Shown here: positions 18,454-26,675 of the stretch, in pieces | How the letters are laid out: each line of letters starts with the position of its first letter | Position numbering within the stretch: the stretch's first letter is position 1 | Made by a program: the position numbers and the translations under genes | Origin: Sphingomicrobium arenosum | Lineage (GTDB): Bacteria > Pseudomonadota > Alphaproteobacteria > Sphingomonadales > Sphingomonadaceae | Length of the DNA: 64,000 nt | Assembly: GCF_026157085.1 (NCBI RefSeq) | Contig: NZ_JANPVN010000001.1 | Location: 2,453,001-2,517,000 of the forward strand | Direction: 5' to 3' | Notes under the pieces: generated by a model | Told to the model about the DNA's origin: nothing | What the model saw: the letters and a program-made list of their open reading frames with translations, nothing else | Databases searched by the model: none

Positions 18454-19350
18454 TTAGGACGGCTTGCGCTCGCGCGCTTGGCGGACGAGGGCCATGACAT
18501 AGAGGCTGATGGCTGCCCAGATGAAGGCGAAGGCGAGGGCGCGGGCGGAGGTGAAGAGCTCGCCGAACAGAAAGACGCCCATCGCGAACTGCATGGTCGG
18601 GGCGAGGAATTGGAGGATGCCGATGGTCGACAGCGGCAGGCGGCGCGCGCCCTCGGTGAAGAGCAGCAGCGGGAGCGCGGTGACGACGCCTGAGATGGCG
18701 AGCAGGAACGTGTGCCAGCCGCTCGGCCCCCACAAGGGATCGCCCATGTCGCGAAGGCTGGTCAGCCACAGGATGGTGAGGGGGGCGAGGATGATGGTCT
18801 CGAGGAGCAGGCCGGGGGCGGCGCCGACATCGACCTTCTTGCGGAAGTAGCCGTAGAAACCGAAGCTGAAGCCTAGCGTGAGGGTGATCCACAAGTCGGT
18901 GAAGGTCGAGCCGGCGGCGAGGATGGCAATGCCGATCGCGGCGAGGCCGAGCGCGCTCCATTGCAGCCGCGAGAGATGCTCGGACAGAAGGAAGCGGCCG
19001 ATCAGCACGTTGATCAGCGGGTTGAGATAATAGCCGAGGCTGGTGGCGAGCACATGACCCGAATTCACCCCGAGGATATAGACCAGCCAGTTCACCGCGA
19101 TGAGACAGGCGGTGAGGAGCAGCGTCCAGCGCACCTTGGGATTGGCGAGCGCTGCCTTGACCTCGCCGAGGCGGCCGCGCGCCCATAAGAGAAGCGCCAG
19201 CGGCGGCACGGCCCACAGGACGCGGTGCGCGACGATGTCGATCGAATCGATAGGGATCAGCGCCTTGAAGAACAGCGGGATGACGCCCCACAGGGTGAAG
19301 GCGGTGAGCGCATAGGCATAACCCGCGCGGGAGGTGCTGTGGTCGGTCAT
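18454..19350 (-). CDS. rarD: EamA-family transporter RarD
   Basis: The 298-residue protein has about ten membrane helices in two five-helix EamA repeats. RarD signatures are present: YALTAFTLWGVIPLFFK at the start, then DIVAHRVLWAVPPLALLL, YILGVNSGHVLATSLGYYLNPL and LLLFTEGARRLPLSTIGILQF. RarD proteins are inner-membrane exporters of the drug/metabolite superfamily; the name comes from chloramphenicol studies and the natural substrate is unknown. ATG 19350 is preferred to one 28 codons earlier, which would overlap the divergent lipoprotein promoter. Confidence 0.92.
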   Translation of the reverse strand: MTDHSTSRAGYAYALTAFTLWGVIPLFFKALIPIDSIDIVAHRVLWAVPPLALLLWARGRLGEVKAALANPKVRWTLLLTACLIAVNWLVYILGVNSGHVLATSLGYYLNPLINVLIGRFLLSEHLSRLQWSALGLAAIGIAILAAGSTFTDLWITLTLGFSFGFYGYFRKKVDVGAAPGLLLETIILAPLTILWLTSLRDMGDPLWGPSGWHTFLLAISGVVTALPLLLFTEGARRLPLSTIGILQFLAPTMQFAMGVFLFGELFTSARALAFAFIWAAISLYVMALVRQARERKPS

Positions 19351-19432
19351 CGGATGAGCGCGCTGCTGTCCCGCAGCGGGATTGTCAACGCCGATCCGCA
19401 ACCCATGCGCCGCGCCCGCGTTCATTTCGGTC

Positions 19433-20107
19433 ATGAACCGAGCTTTTTCCCTGACGATCGTGGCGATGGCCGCGGGCCTGCCGCTGGCGGGCTGCGCCGA
19501 ATTGCTGCCGCCCGAGCCGGTCGGGGTGGTGGTGCCGGTCGCCGAGGATCCTGCGGAGGACTTGGAGCTCGAATGGCAGCGCTATGCGAGCGAGGCGGAC
19601 GCGGCGCGGATCGACCGGCTGGGCGAGGCGTGGGCCGAGGGGCTGGCCACCGTGCGCGCGGCCGATTTCATCACGGCGGTGGAGGAGGAAGGCGCGCTGC
19701 TCGAGCCCGACGCCGGGCTGGCGCGGCCCGACCCGACGCCGGGGAGCTATCGCTGTCGTCTGGTCAAGCTCGGCGCCGCCGACGCGGGCGACCCCGCCTT
19801 CATCGCCTATCCCGCCTTCTTCTGTTACGTCGAGATCGAGGAAGATCGCTTCACCATCGTCAAGCAGACGGGTTCGCAGCGACCCGCCGGGCGCCTGTTC
19901 GAGAGCGACAATCGCTATATCTTCCTCGGCAGCCTGGCGCTGGGCAACGAGCGCGATCCGCTGGCCTATGGCGAGGACGAGAGCCGCGACATGGCGGGGG
20001 TGTGGGAGCGGGTCGGGCCGTTCCGCTGGCGGCTTGCCATCCCCTATCCGCGCTCGGGCGGGGTGCTAGACGTGTTCGAACTGGTGCCGACCGCCGATCA
20101 ACCCTAG
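19433..20107 (+). CDS. DUF4893 lipoprotein
   Basis: The 224-residue protein has a lipoprotein signal peptide (MNRAFSLTIVAMAAGLPLAG, then Cys21). After an acidic Pro-rich spacer it matches DUF4893, a family seen mainly in sphingomonads: DRLGEAWAEGLATVRAADF, GSYRCRLVKLG, FFCYVEIEEDRFTIVKQTGS and YIFLGSLALGNERDPLAYGE. The domain is beta-rich and has no known function. ATG 19433 gives a good signal peptide; the upstream part of the frame is not hydrophobic. Confidence 0.85.
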   Translation: MNRAFSLTIVAMAAGLPLAGCAELLPPEPVGVVVPVAEDPAEDLELEWQRYASEADAARIDRLGEAWAEGLATVRAADFITAVEEEGALLEPDAGLARPDPTPGSYRCRLVKLGAADAGDPAFIAYPAFFCYVEIEEDRFTIVKQTGSQRPAGRLFESDNRYIFLGSLALGNERDPLAYGEDESRDMAGVWERVGPFRWRLAIPYPRSGGVLDVFELVPTADQP

Positions 20108-20117
20108 ATTGAAGCGC

Positions 20118-20474
20118 ATGACCGAACCGCTCCACGACCCCGATGAAGTGCGTGCGCACCTCGTCGGTGCGGCCAGCGCGGGCACGGCGCTGACCTATTC
20201 GGAGATGCTGAGCCATCTGGGCTATCGCTTCACGCGGCCCAAGATGCGCGCCTTGTGCGCGACGCTGGGCGAGGTGGATGCGCAGGCGCGGTCGATGGGC
20301 GAGCCAGAACTGGCGGTGCTGGTGGTACGCGCCTCCGACGGGCTGCCGGGGCAGGGCTGGTGGGTCGGGCCGCAGAAAGGCGATTACGCAGGCCCGTGGG
20401 AGGGCCCGAAGGCGCGGGCGGTGATCGACCGGCTCCAGCAGGAAGCTTTCGACTATTGGGCCAAGCACGGCTAA
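20118..20474 (+). CDS. Conserved small protein of unknown function
   Basis: This 118-residue protein has a helical N-terminus (DPDEVRAHLVGAASAGTALTYSEMLSHLGYRFTRPKMRALCATL) that looks like a winged-helix or MGMT/ATL-like DNA-binding segment, followed by VDAQARSMGEPELAVLVVRASDGLPGQGWWVG. Homologues in sphingomonads are sometimes named ribose-phosphate pyrophosphokinase, but none of the PRPP synthase motifs is present, so I do not use that name. ATG 20118 lies nine bases after a possible TTG start. It sits between the DUF4893 gene and the pseudouridine synthase gene, in the same direction. Confidence 0.75.
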   Translation: MTEPLHDPDEVRAHLVGAASAGTALTYSEMLSHLGYRFTRPKMRALCATLGEVDAQARSMGEPELAVLVVRASDGLPGQGWWVGPQKGDYAGPWEGPKARAVIDRLQQEAFDYWAKHG

Positions 20475-20483
20475 GGGCGCGAG

Positions 20484-21689
20484 ATGATGAGCGACGATGT
20501 GAGAAATTTTACTGTCGAGGACGAGGATGACGGCATCCGCCTCGACCGCTGGTTCAAGCGCCATTTGCCCGAGGTGAGCTTTGGCATGATCGCCAAATGG
20601 GCACGCACCGGCCAGCTGCGCGTGGATGGCGGGCGCGCCACGCCCGGCGACCGGATCGCGAGCGGCATGCAGATCCGCGTGCCGCCCGATACGGGCGAGG
20701 CGCCGCCGCCGCGCGAAAAGCAGGTCGTCGAACTGACCGACGAGGAGATCGACGCCGTCGAGGAGATGGTGATCCTCAAGACGGTCGATGCCTTCTTGTT
20801 GAACAAGCCGCCGGGCCTCGCGACGCAGGGCGGGACCAAGACCAAGCAGCATCTCGACCGGCTCTTGAACGGGCTCGACCAGGACGGGATGGGCAAGCCC
20901 AAGCTGGTGCATCGCCTCGACAAGGATACATCGGGCGCGATCCTGGTGGCCAGAGGGCCGCGCGCGGCGGCGCATTTCTCCGCTGCCTTCCAGAACCGCT
21001 CGGCGCGCAAGGTCTATTGGGCGATCGTCACCGGCGTACCCGAGGTGTCGGACGGCATCATCGACCTGCCGCTCGCCAAGCAGCCCGGCACCGGCGGCGA
21101 GAAGATGCATGTCGACATGGAGGAAGGCGCCCCCGCCAAGACCAAGATCCGCGTCATCGACCGGGCGGGGAGCCGCGCGGCGTTCGTCGAACTGCAACCG
21201 CTCACCGGACGCACGCACCAGCTGCGCGCGCACATGGCGGCGGTGGGACATCCGATCGTCGGCGATGCCAAATATGGCGGGGCCGCGGCGATGCTGACGG
21301 GCGGGATCAGCCGCAAGCTGCACCTTCATGCGCGGCGGCTGAAGATCGGCGCGCCCAAGGGTAAGGTGATCGACCGCACCGCCGACCTGCCCCAGCATTT
21401 CGCCGACAGCCTCGACAGCCTCGGCTTCGAGGCGCGCGACGGGGACAATCTGCCGCTGTCGACGCCCGATCCGGGGATGAGCCTCGAGGCCAAGATCCGG
21501 CGCAAGAAGAATATCGTGAAGGAGTATCGCAAGCAGGGACGCCCCGACCGCAAGGCGCGTGGTGGTCCCGGCGCCAAGGGCGGGCCCGGGAAGGGCGGTA
21601 AGCCGGGTGGTCGTCCCGGCGGGAAGTTCGGTGGCAAACCCGGCGCCAAGCCGACACGGCGCGGACCGCCCAAGGGGCGCGGGCGATGA
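20484..21689 (+). CDS. RluA-family rRNA pseudouridine synthase with a Gly/Lys/Arg tail
   Basis: The protein isomerises uridine to pseudouridine in rRNA. Residues 1-75 form an S4 RNA-binding domain (GIRLDRWFKRHLPEVSFGMI). The catalytic core holds HRLDKDTSGAILVA, whose Asp is the nucleophile (about residue 149), and the RTHQLRAHMAAVGHPIVGD motif. At 401 residues it is longer than most family members because of the last 60 residues, a Gly/Pro/Lys/Arg-rich run with GKPGG-like repeats, probably a disordered RNA-binding tail. It resembles RluC/RluD but the target uridine cannot be deduced. The stop overlaps the HAD gene start (ATGA). Confidence 0.92.
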   Translation: MMSDDVRNFTVEDEDDGIRLDRWFKRHLPEVSFGMIAKWARTGQLRVDGGRATPGDRIASGMQIRVPPDTGEAPPPREKQVVELTDEEIDAVEEMVILKTVDAFLLNKPPGLATQGGTKTKQHLDRLLNGLDQDGMGKPKLVHRLDKDTSGAILVARGPRAAAHFSAAFQNRSARKVYWAIVTGVPEVSDGIIDLPLAKQPGTGGEKMHVDMEEGAPAKTKIRVIDRAGSRAAFVELQPLTGRTHQLRAHMAAVGHPIVGDAKYGGAAAMLTGGISRKLHLHARRLKIGAPKGKVIDRTADLPQHFADSLDSLGFEARDGDNLPLSTPDPGMSLEAKIRRKKNIVKEYRKQGRPDRKARGGPGAKGGPGKGGKPGGRPGGKFGGKPGAKPTRRGPPKGRGR

Positions 21690-22384
21690 GCGCGGTGAAG
21701 CTCGCGATCTTCGATTGCGACGGGACGCTGGTCGATTCGGGCGCGACCATCCATGACGCGCTCGACAGCGCGCTCCGGCATCACGGCTATTGCTGTCCGC
21801 CGCGCAAAGAAGCGCAGAAGGTCATCGGGCTGAGCCTCGTCGAGGCGATGCGCGCGCTGGTGCCCGATGCCGACCACGAGGCATTGGCCGAGACCTACAA
21901 GCAGGCGTTCGTCGACCTGCGCGCCTCAGGCGCGGCGGGAGAGGACCCCTATGATGGCATCGGCGATCTGCTGACGGCGTTCGAGAATGAAGGCTGGTTA
22001 CTCGGGGTGGCGACGGGCAAGTCGATGCGCGGGCTCGACCATGTCCTCGACCAGCATGGCTGGCGGGAGCATTTCGTCACGCTCCAGACCGCCGACCATC
22101 ACCCTTCCAAGCCGAACCCTTCCATGATCGCGCAGGCGCTGCGCGATGCTGGGGCCGAGCCGCGCAATACGGTGATGATCGGCGATACCGGGCATGACAT
22201 GCGCATGGCGCGTAACGCCAATGTCGGCGCCATCGGGGTGATGTGGGGCTATCACGAGCATGAGGAGCTCGATGAGGGCGGGGCGCATGCGATCGCGGGG
22301 CGCGCCGCCGACGTGCTGACCTTGTCGCAGGCCTATCTGAAGGGCGCGTGGCGCGTGCGGGCCGACGCGCCGAGGATGCTCTAG
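21686..22384 (+). CDS. HAD-IA hydrolase (phosphoglycolate-phosphatase-like)
   Basis: The 232-residue cytosolic phosphatase shows all HAD motifs: FDCDGTLVDSG (nucleophile Asp10) at 8-18, GVATGKS (motif II) near 110, a Lys in HHPSKPNPSM (motif III) and MIGDTGHDMRMARNA (motif IV). An alpha-helical cap lies between motifs I and II. It resembles Gph and pyrophosphatase PpaX, but the substrate is not determined. It overlaps the pseudouridine synthase gene and its stop is followed directly by the next start, with no gap. Confidence 0.92.
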   Translation: MSAVKLAIFDCDGTLVDSGATIHDALDSALRHHGYCCPPRKEAQKVIGLSLVEAMRALVPDADHEALAETYKQAFVDLRASGAAGEDPYDGIGDLLTAFENEGWLLGVATGKSMRGLDHVLDQHGWREHFVTLQTADHHPSKPNPSMIAQALRDAGAEPRNTVMIGDTGHDMRMARNANVGAIGVMWGYHEHEELDEGGAHAIAGRAADVLTLSQAYLKGAWRVRADAPRML

Positions 22385-22615
22385 GTGACGGTCGAGCCGC
22401 AGGACGAGGCGCTGTGGAAGCGGCGCTTCGAGGCCTTTGCCCTGGTGCGCCTGTCGGGCGCGATCTTCGTGCTGGGCGGGCTGATGGTGGCATTCAAGAA
22501 CCCACTGGGTGACGAATATCCGGTGATCGGCGCCTTGCTGGCTCTGTCGGGCGCGGCGGATCTGATTTTCGGGCCGAGGATGTTGCGGAAAATCTGGGCG
22601 GAGCAGGACCAGTGA
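22385..22615 (+). CDS. Small membrane protein between the HAD and ATP12 genes
   Basis: The 76-residue product has a charged N-terminus (EPQDEALWKRRFEAFA) and two short hydrophobic helices, at about residues 22-40 (LVRLSGAIFVLGGLMVAF) and 46-64. It uses a GTG start immediately after the HAD stop and overlaps the ATP12 gene start (GTGA), so it is certainly placed within the same operon. Its homologues sit in the same place in related genomes as far as I recall. The function is unknown. Confidence 0.68.
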   Translation: MTVEPQDEALWKRRFEAFALVRLSGAIFVLGGLMVAFKNPLGDEYPVIGALLALSGAADLIFGPRMLRKIWAEQDQ

Positions 22616-23307
22616 AGCGTTTCTGGAGCGATGTGCTGGTCGAACCGACCGCGGCGGGCTGGGCGATCCGGCTTGACGAGCGGATGCTGAAGACGCCCGC
22701 GCGCGCCGACCTCGTCGTGCCAAGCGAGCGGCTCGCGCAGGCGATCGCCGACGAGTGGCGCGCGGTGGAAGAGAAGATCGACCCGCGCGCGATGCCGATG
22801 ACAGGGCTGGCCAATGCCGCGATCGACCGGGTGGCGGTGGCGAAGGACGCATTCGCGGCCGAATTGGCCAACTATGCGACAAGCGATCTGTGCTGCTATC
22901 GCGCCGATTATCCGGCGAGCCTTGTCGAACGGCAGGCGCAATATTGGGACCCGCTGCTCGACTGGGCGGCGCGGCGTTACGATGTGTCGTTCGAAACGAC
23001 CGCAGGGGTCATGCATGTCGACCAGCCGGCGGCGACGGTCGAGCGGCTGGGCGCGGCGATCACGGCCGAAGGACCGTTCGTGCTCGCGGGGCTGTCGCCG
23101 ATGATCCGCAATGGGGGGTCGCTGGTGATCGCGCTGGCGGTACGGCACGATGTGATCGAGGCCGAGGCGGCGTGGAAAGCGACCGACTGCGACCGCGCGC
23201 ACCAGGCCGCGCAGTGGGGCGCGGACGCCGAGGGCGAGGCGGCGGCGAACGCCAAGCGCGAGGATTTCCTCAACGGCGCGCGCTTCCTCGACTTTCTCGA
23301 AGGCTAG
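22612..23307 (+). CDS. ATP12-family F1-ATPase assembly chaperone
   Basis: The 231-residue protein is an ATP12 homologue. In mitochondria ATP12 binds the free F1 alpha subunit and prevents its aggregation, and alphaproteobacteria keep a relative. Family signatures are visible: GWAIRLDERMLKTPARADLV (about residues 15-34), AIADEWRAVEEKIDPRAMPMTGLANAAIDR, and ATSDLCCYRADYP. It starts with GTG overlapping the preceding stop. It ends six bases before the convergent gmk gene, with no terminator between them. Confidence 0.92.
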   Translation: MKRFWSDVLVEPTAAGWAIRLDERMLKTPARADLVVPSERLAQAIADEWRAVEEKIDPRAMPMTGLANAAIDRVAVAKDAFAAELANYATSDLCCYRADYPASLVERQAQYWDPLLDWAARRYDVSFETTAGVMHVDQPAATVERLGAAITAEGPFVLAGLSPMIRNGGSLVIALAVRHDVIEAEAAWKATDCDRAHQAAQWGADAEGEAAANAKREDFLNGARFLDFLEG

Positions 23308-23313
23308 GGACGG

Positions 23314-23946
23314 CTATTCGTTGGGGCGCTCGACCAGCTGGCGCACGAGGCGCGGCAGGTCGGGGCGACGGATTTTCTTGAGGCGTTCGGCCTGGATGAT
23401 CTGCTTCACCTCGGACAGGCACTGGTCGAAGTCGTCGTTGACCAGCACATAGTCATAGCTGAACCAGTGGCCGATCTCGCGCTCGGCGCGGTGCATGCGG
23501 CCGGTGATGACCGCCTCGCTGTCGGTGTTGCGCCCGCGCAGGCGCTTTTCGAGTTCGTCCATCGAGGGGGGCAGGATGAAGATCGGGACGAGTTCGTGGC
23601 CGAAGGCGTAGACGAGCGCCTGCGTGCCCTGCCAGTCGATGTCGAACAAGATGTCCTTGCCCTGGCGGAGCGCTTCCTTGATCGGCTCCTTGGGGCTGCC
23701 GTAGCGATGGTCGAAGACATAGGCCCATTCGGCGAATTCGTCCTCTTCGATCATGCGATCGAATTCCGCGTCGGAGAGGAAATGGTAATGGACGCCGTCG
23801 ACCTCGCCGGGGCGGGGCGCACGAGTGGTGGCCGAGATCGACATGGTGATATTGCTGTCGTCGGCCATCAATTGGCGACTGATCGAGGATTTGCCCGCGC
23901 CTGAGGGGCTGGAGAGCACGATCAGCAGGCCGCGCCGGTTTTTCAT
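23314..23946 (-). CDS. gmk: Guanylate kinase
   Basis: Gmk phosphorylates GMP to GDP with ATP, an essential nucleotide step. The 210-residue protein has the P-loop SSPSGAGKSSIS near residue 11, the GMP-binding motifs TTRAPRPGEVDGVHYHF and EFAEWAYVFDHRYGS, and the lid segment RLRGRNTDSEAVITGRM. Length is typical. ATG 23946 (MKNRRGLLIV) gives the normal spacing to the P-loop; another ATG four codons upstream (23958) is possible. Its promoter must lie in the short region shared with the divergent phasin operator. Confidence 0.96.
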   Translation of the reverse strand: MKNRRGLLIVLSSPSGAGKSSISRQLMADDSNITMSISATTRAPRPGEVDGVHYHFLSDAEFDRMIEEDEFAEWAYVFDHRYGSPKEPIKEALRQGKDILFDIDWQGTQALVYAFGHELVPIFILPPSMDELEKRLRGRNTDSEAVITGRMHRAEREIGHWFSYDYVLVNDDFDQCLSEVKQIIQAERLKKIRRPDLPRLVRQLVERPNE

Positions 23947-24017
23947 CGCCAGTTCCATCTTGGCGCCATGGGAAAAAGCGGCGCGTGCGTCAAGGCGTGG
24001 GGCAGGCGCGACGAACC

Positions 24018-24035
24018 TTTGTGCAATGCAACAAA
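24018..24035. promoter_or_regulatory. Upstream operator-like site of the phasin gene
   Basis: The sequence TTTGTGCAATGCAACAAA is a near-palindrome built on TGCA-A-TGCA. Its core TGCAATGCAACA (24022-24033) recurs exactly at 41779-41790, ahead of acyP. It lies just upstream of the -35 box of the probable phasin promoter. TGC-rich sites of this form are what PhaR-type regulators bind before phasin genes in other alphaproteobacteria, so a PhaR operator is the likely reading. Confidence 0.55.
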
Positions 24036-24040
24036 AACAC

Positions 24041-24069
24041 TTGATCCATGCTGCGATGCAATATATATT
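24041..24069 (+). promoter_or_regulatory. Probable phasin promoter overlaid by a 16-bp palindrome
   Basis: TTGATC (24041-24046) and TATATT (24064-24069) are spaced by 17 bases and form a good housekeeping promoter. A perfect 16-bp palindrome, TGCAATATATATTGCA (24057-24072), covers the -10 box, so a bound regulator would block polymerase. The transcript would begin near 24076, leaving a 25-base leader with GAGAAAGGTGGG before ATG 24101. Confidence 0.6.
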
Positions 24070-24100
24070 GCACTGCAACATCGAGAGAAAGGTGGGCGTG

Positions 24101-24856
24101 ATGGCAAAGGGTGACGTGAAGAAACCGGCAACGGCGAAGGCCGAGCAGGCGGTGGAGACGAAGGCGCCCGAAGCGGCGCCCGCCAAGGTGGACAGCGCGG
24201 CGCCGGCGGAAACGCCTGCCGCGACGAGTGACGAGAAAAAGGTGAGCGCGGCGGCCAAGCCGGTGAAGGCCACCGTGAAGAAGATCAACCGGAAGGCGGC
24301 CAAGAGCGTCGCCACCGCGAAGAAACCGGCGGCGCGCAAGCCGGCTGCAAAGCCCGCGCCCAAGCCCGCCGCCAGAAAGGAAACGAGCATGACCAATTTT
24401 GACATGAGCAAGTGGTTCGGCGGCTATGACGTACCCAGCACCGAAAAGGTCGAGGAACTGATGGCTAAGGCCGGCAAGCAGGGCGAGGAATTCATCGCCA
24501 AGACCCGTGCGGGTTCGGAAGAACTGGCCGGTCTTGCCAAGGCGAACGTGGAAGCCGTGATCGAAGCGACCAAGATCGCCGCGACCGGCGCCAAGTCGAT
24601 CGGCACCGAGCTGATCGAGGACGGCCGCACCCAGTTCGAGGCCGCCTCGGACAATCTGCGTCGCCTGGCCGAAGCCAAGAACCCGCAGGAATATATGGCG
24701 ATCCAGTCGGAACTGGCGAAGTCGCAGTTCGACCTTATGGTCGCCGAAGGCTCCAAGCTGACCGAGAAGATGGTCAAGCTTGCGGGCGACGCGATGCAGC
24801 CGGTGTCGAACCGCGCGAGCCTCAACGTCGAGAAGGTCAAGTCGCTGATGGCCTAA
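24101..24856 (+). CDS. Phasin with a Lys/Ala/Pro-rich N-terminal tail
   Basis: Phasins coat polyhydroxyalkanoate granules. Residues 97-251 form the Phasin_2 helical domain (DMSKWFGGYDVPSTEKVEEL, AKANVEAVIEATKIAATGAK, NPQEYMAIQSELAKSQFDLM). Residues 1-96 are instead a low-complexity basic tail with AKKPAARKPAAKPAPKPAAR, like the histone-like tail of Pseudomonas PhaF, though at the other end of the protein. ATG 24389 (residue 97, MTNFDMSKW) has its own AGAAAGGAAACGAGC ribosome site, so a 155-residue short form is likely too. Codons are unusually C-ending, fitting high expression. A strong terminator follows. The phaC gene lies 6 kb upstream. Confidence 0.93.
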   Translation: MAKGDVKKPATAKAEQAVETKAPEAAPAKVDSAAPAETPAATSDEKKVSAAAKPVKATVKKINRKAAKSVATAKKPAARKPAAKPAPKPAARKETSMTNFDMSKWFGGYDVPSTEKVEELMAKAGKQGEEFIAKTRAGSEELAGLAKANVEAVIEATKIAATGAKSIGTELIEDGRTQFEAASDNLRRLAEAKNPQEYMAIQSELAKSQFDLMVAEGSKLTEKMVKLAGDAMQPVSNRASLNVEKVKSLMA

Positions 24857-24889
24857 TGGCCTCGTGACCTGAACCGACACGACAAGAAG

Positions 24890-24929
24890 GAGGGCTGCCT
24901 TCCCGGATCGGGACGGCGGCCCTCTTTTG
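24890..24929 (+). terminator. Intrinsic terminator after the phasin gene
   Basis: GAGGGCTGCC (24890-24899) pairs with GGCGGCCCTC (24915-24924), with one mismatch and a CG-rich inner loop that can pair further, and is followed by TTTTG. It isolates the phasin gene from clpS. Confidence 0.8.
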
Positions 24930-24990
24930 TTTGGGGCGGGGGAGCGATGACGGTTGCGAGGCGTTCGCGCCTTACCATATGAGAGCCAGC

Positions 24991-25338
24991 ATGAGTGACC
25001 TGAAGACCATCTTTTCCGGCCAGAACGACGTCGACGATGCCGAGGGCGAGGCCGGTGTCGCCACCGCGAAGCGGCCCAAGACCAAGAAGCCGAGCAATTA
25101 CAAGGTGCTGATGCTCAACGACGATTACACGCCGATGGAATTCGTCGTGCTCGTCCTCCAGAGCTATTTCAACATGGGGATCGACGATGCCACGCGGGTG
25201 ATGCTGCAGGTGCATCAGCAGGGCGTCGCGGTGTGCGGCGTGTTTCCCTATGAGGTCGCCGAGACCAAGGTCAGCCAGGTGATGGATTTCGCGCGCGAGA
25301 ACCAGCATCCGCTGCAATGCACGCTCGAAAAGGCCTGA
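24991..25338 (+). CDS. clpS: ATP-dependent Clp protease adaptor ClpS
   Basis: ClpS delivers proteins with destabilising N-terminal residues to ClpAP. The 115-residue protein has a disordered N-terminal arm (residues 1-35) followed by the compact core: [20 protein letters not shown], where the Asp pair and Met line the N-degron pocket, then [23 protein letters not shown] with the pocket His. ATG 24991 has GAGAGCC just upstream; an ATG four codons earlier is also open. No clpA follows, unlike the common arrangement; murA does. Confidence 0.96.
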   Translation: MSDLKTIFSGQNDVDDAEGEAGVATAKRPKTKKPSNYKVLMLNDDYTPMEFVVLVLQSYFNMGIDDATRVMLQVHQQGVAVCGVFPYEVAETKVSQVMDFARENQHPLQCTLEKA

Positions 25339-25391
25339 GCGCTCTCATCCCTTGCCCTTGCGATAACCATCAGGAGGCTTAAAGCCAGCCC

Positions 25392-26675
25392 ATGGACTCT
25401 ATCTGGATCGAAGGCGGCAAGACGCTCAATGGGAAGATTCCCATTTCGGGCGCCAAGAATGCCGTGCTCACGCTTATCCCCTGCGCGCTGCTCACCGAGG
25501 AGAAGCTGACGCTGTCGAACCTGCCGCGGCTGGCGGACGTCGACAGTTTCTCGCATCTCATGAACGAGCTTGGCGTGAGCACTGCCTTTGCGGGCAAGCG
25601 TTCGGGCGCGACCAAGCGCTCGATCACGCTGGATGCCAGCCACATCGAATCGACCGTCGCGCCCTATGAGCTGGTGCGCAAGATGCGTGCCTCGATCCTC
25701 GTGCTGGGACCGATGCTGGCACGCATGGGCGAGAGCACCGTGTCGCTGCCGGGTGGCTGCGCGATCGGCGACCGCCCGATTGAACTTCACCTGCGTGCGT
25801 TGGAGGCGATGGGCGCCGAAATCGAACTTGCCGAGGGCTATGTGAAGGCCATCGCGCCGGGCGGCAAGCTGCCGGGCGGCGAATATACCTTCCCCGTGGT
25901 GTCGGTCGGCGCGACCGAAAATGCGGTCATGGCGGCGACGCTGTGCCGCGGCCAGACGCAATTGTTCAACGCCGCGCGCGAGCCCGAGATCGTCGATCTG
26001 TGCAACTGTCTCGTCGCGATGGGCGCGAAGATCGAGGGGATCGGTTCGGGCCATCTCATCATCACGGGCGTGGAAGCGCTGCACGGCGCCGATTACGAGG
26101 TCATGCCCGACCGCATCGAGGCGGGCAGCTATGCCTGCGCGGCGGGGATCACGGGCGGGTCGATCGAGCTCGTTGGCGCGCGCGCGGCCGACATGCTGGC
26201 GACCACCAATGCGCTGGCGGCCGCGGGGCTGCTGACCGAATTCACCGACGAGGGCATCAAGGTGTCGGCGACGGGCAAGCTCAGGCCGCTGGCGATCTCG
26301 ACCGCGCCTTACCCGGGCTTTGCCACCGACATGCAGGCGCAGTTTATGGCGATGATGACGCTCGCCGACGGCGACAGCTTCATGGAAGAGACGATCTTCG
26401 AGAACCGCTACATGCACGTGCCCGAACTGCGCCGCATGGGCGCCGAGATCGACACGCGCGGGCGCAGCGCCATCGTGCGCGGGGTCGAGGGGTTGACGGG
26501 GGCCAAGGTGATGGCGACCGACCTACGCGCCTCGATGAGCCTCGTGCTCGCGGGACTGGCGGCGAAGGGCGAGACCGAAGTGCTGCGCGTCTATCACCTC
26601 GACCGTGGTTACGAGCGGCTCGAAGAGAAACTGGCGGGCGTGGGCGCGACGATCGAGCGGCGCTCGGGGGGTTAG
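25392..26675 (+). CDS. murA: UDP-N-acetylglucosamine 1-carboxyvinyltransferase
   Basis: MurA transfers enolpyruvate from PEP to UDP-GlcNAc, the first committed step of peptidoglycan synthesis in the cytoplasm. The 427-residue protein has both EPSP-synthase-like domains: [20 protein letters not shown] near residue 19, [20 protein letters not shown] with catalytic Cys123 (the fosfomycin target), and [19 protein letters not shown] near residue 238. AGGAGG lies 14 bases upstream, a little far. The gene ends tail to tail with a DUF445 gene, sharing four bases. Confidence 0.98.
   Translation: MDSIWIEGGKTLNGKIPISGAKNAVLTLIPCALLTEEKLTLSNLPRLADVDSFSHLMNELGVSTAFAGKRSGATKRSITLDASHIESTVAPYELVRKMRASILVLGPMLARMGESTVSLPGGCAIGDRPIELHLRALEAMGAEIELAEGYVKAIAPGGKLPGGEYTFPVVSVGATENAVMAATLCRGQTQLFNAAREPEIVDLCNCLVAMGAKIEGIGSGHLIITGVEALHGADYEVMPDRIEAGSYACAAGITGGSIELVGARAADMLATTNALAAAGLLTEFTDEGIKVSATGKLRPLAISTAPYPGFATDMQAQFMAMMTLADGDSFMEETIFENRYMHVPELRRMGAEIDTRGRSAIVRGVEGLTGAKVMATDLRASMSLVLAGLAAKGETEVLRVYHLDRGYERLEEKLAGVGATIERRSGG

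Noticed and set aside
20118..20474. Ribose-phosphate pyrophosphokinase label used for homologues
   Set aside because: No PRPP-binding loop or PRS fold motif exists in 118 residues; the name is inherited error.
21540..21680. Direct repeats that could suggest a CRISPR array
   Set aside because: They are in frame inside the pseudouridine synthase gene and encode the Gly/Lys/Pro tail; units have no constant repeat-spacer length.
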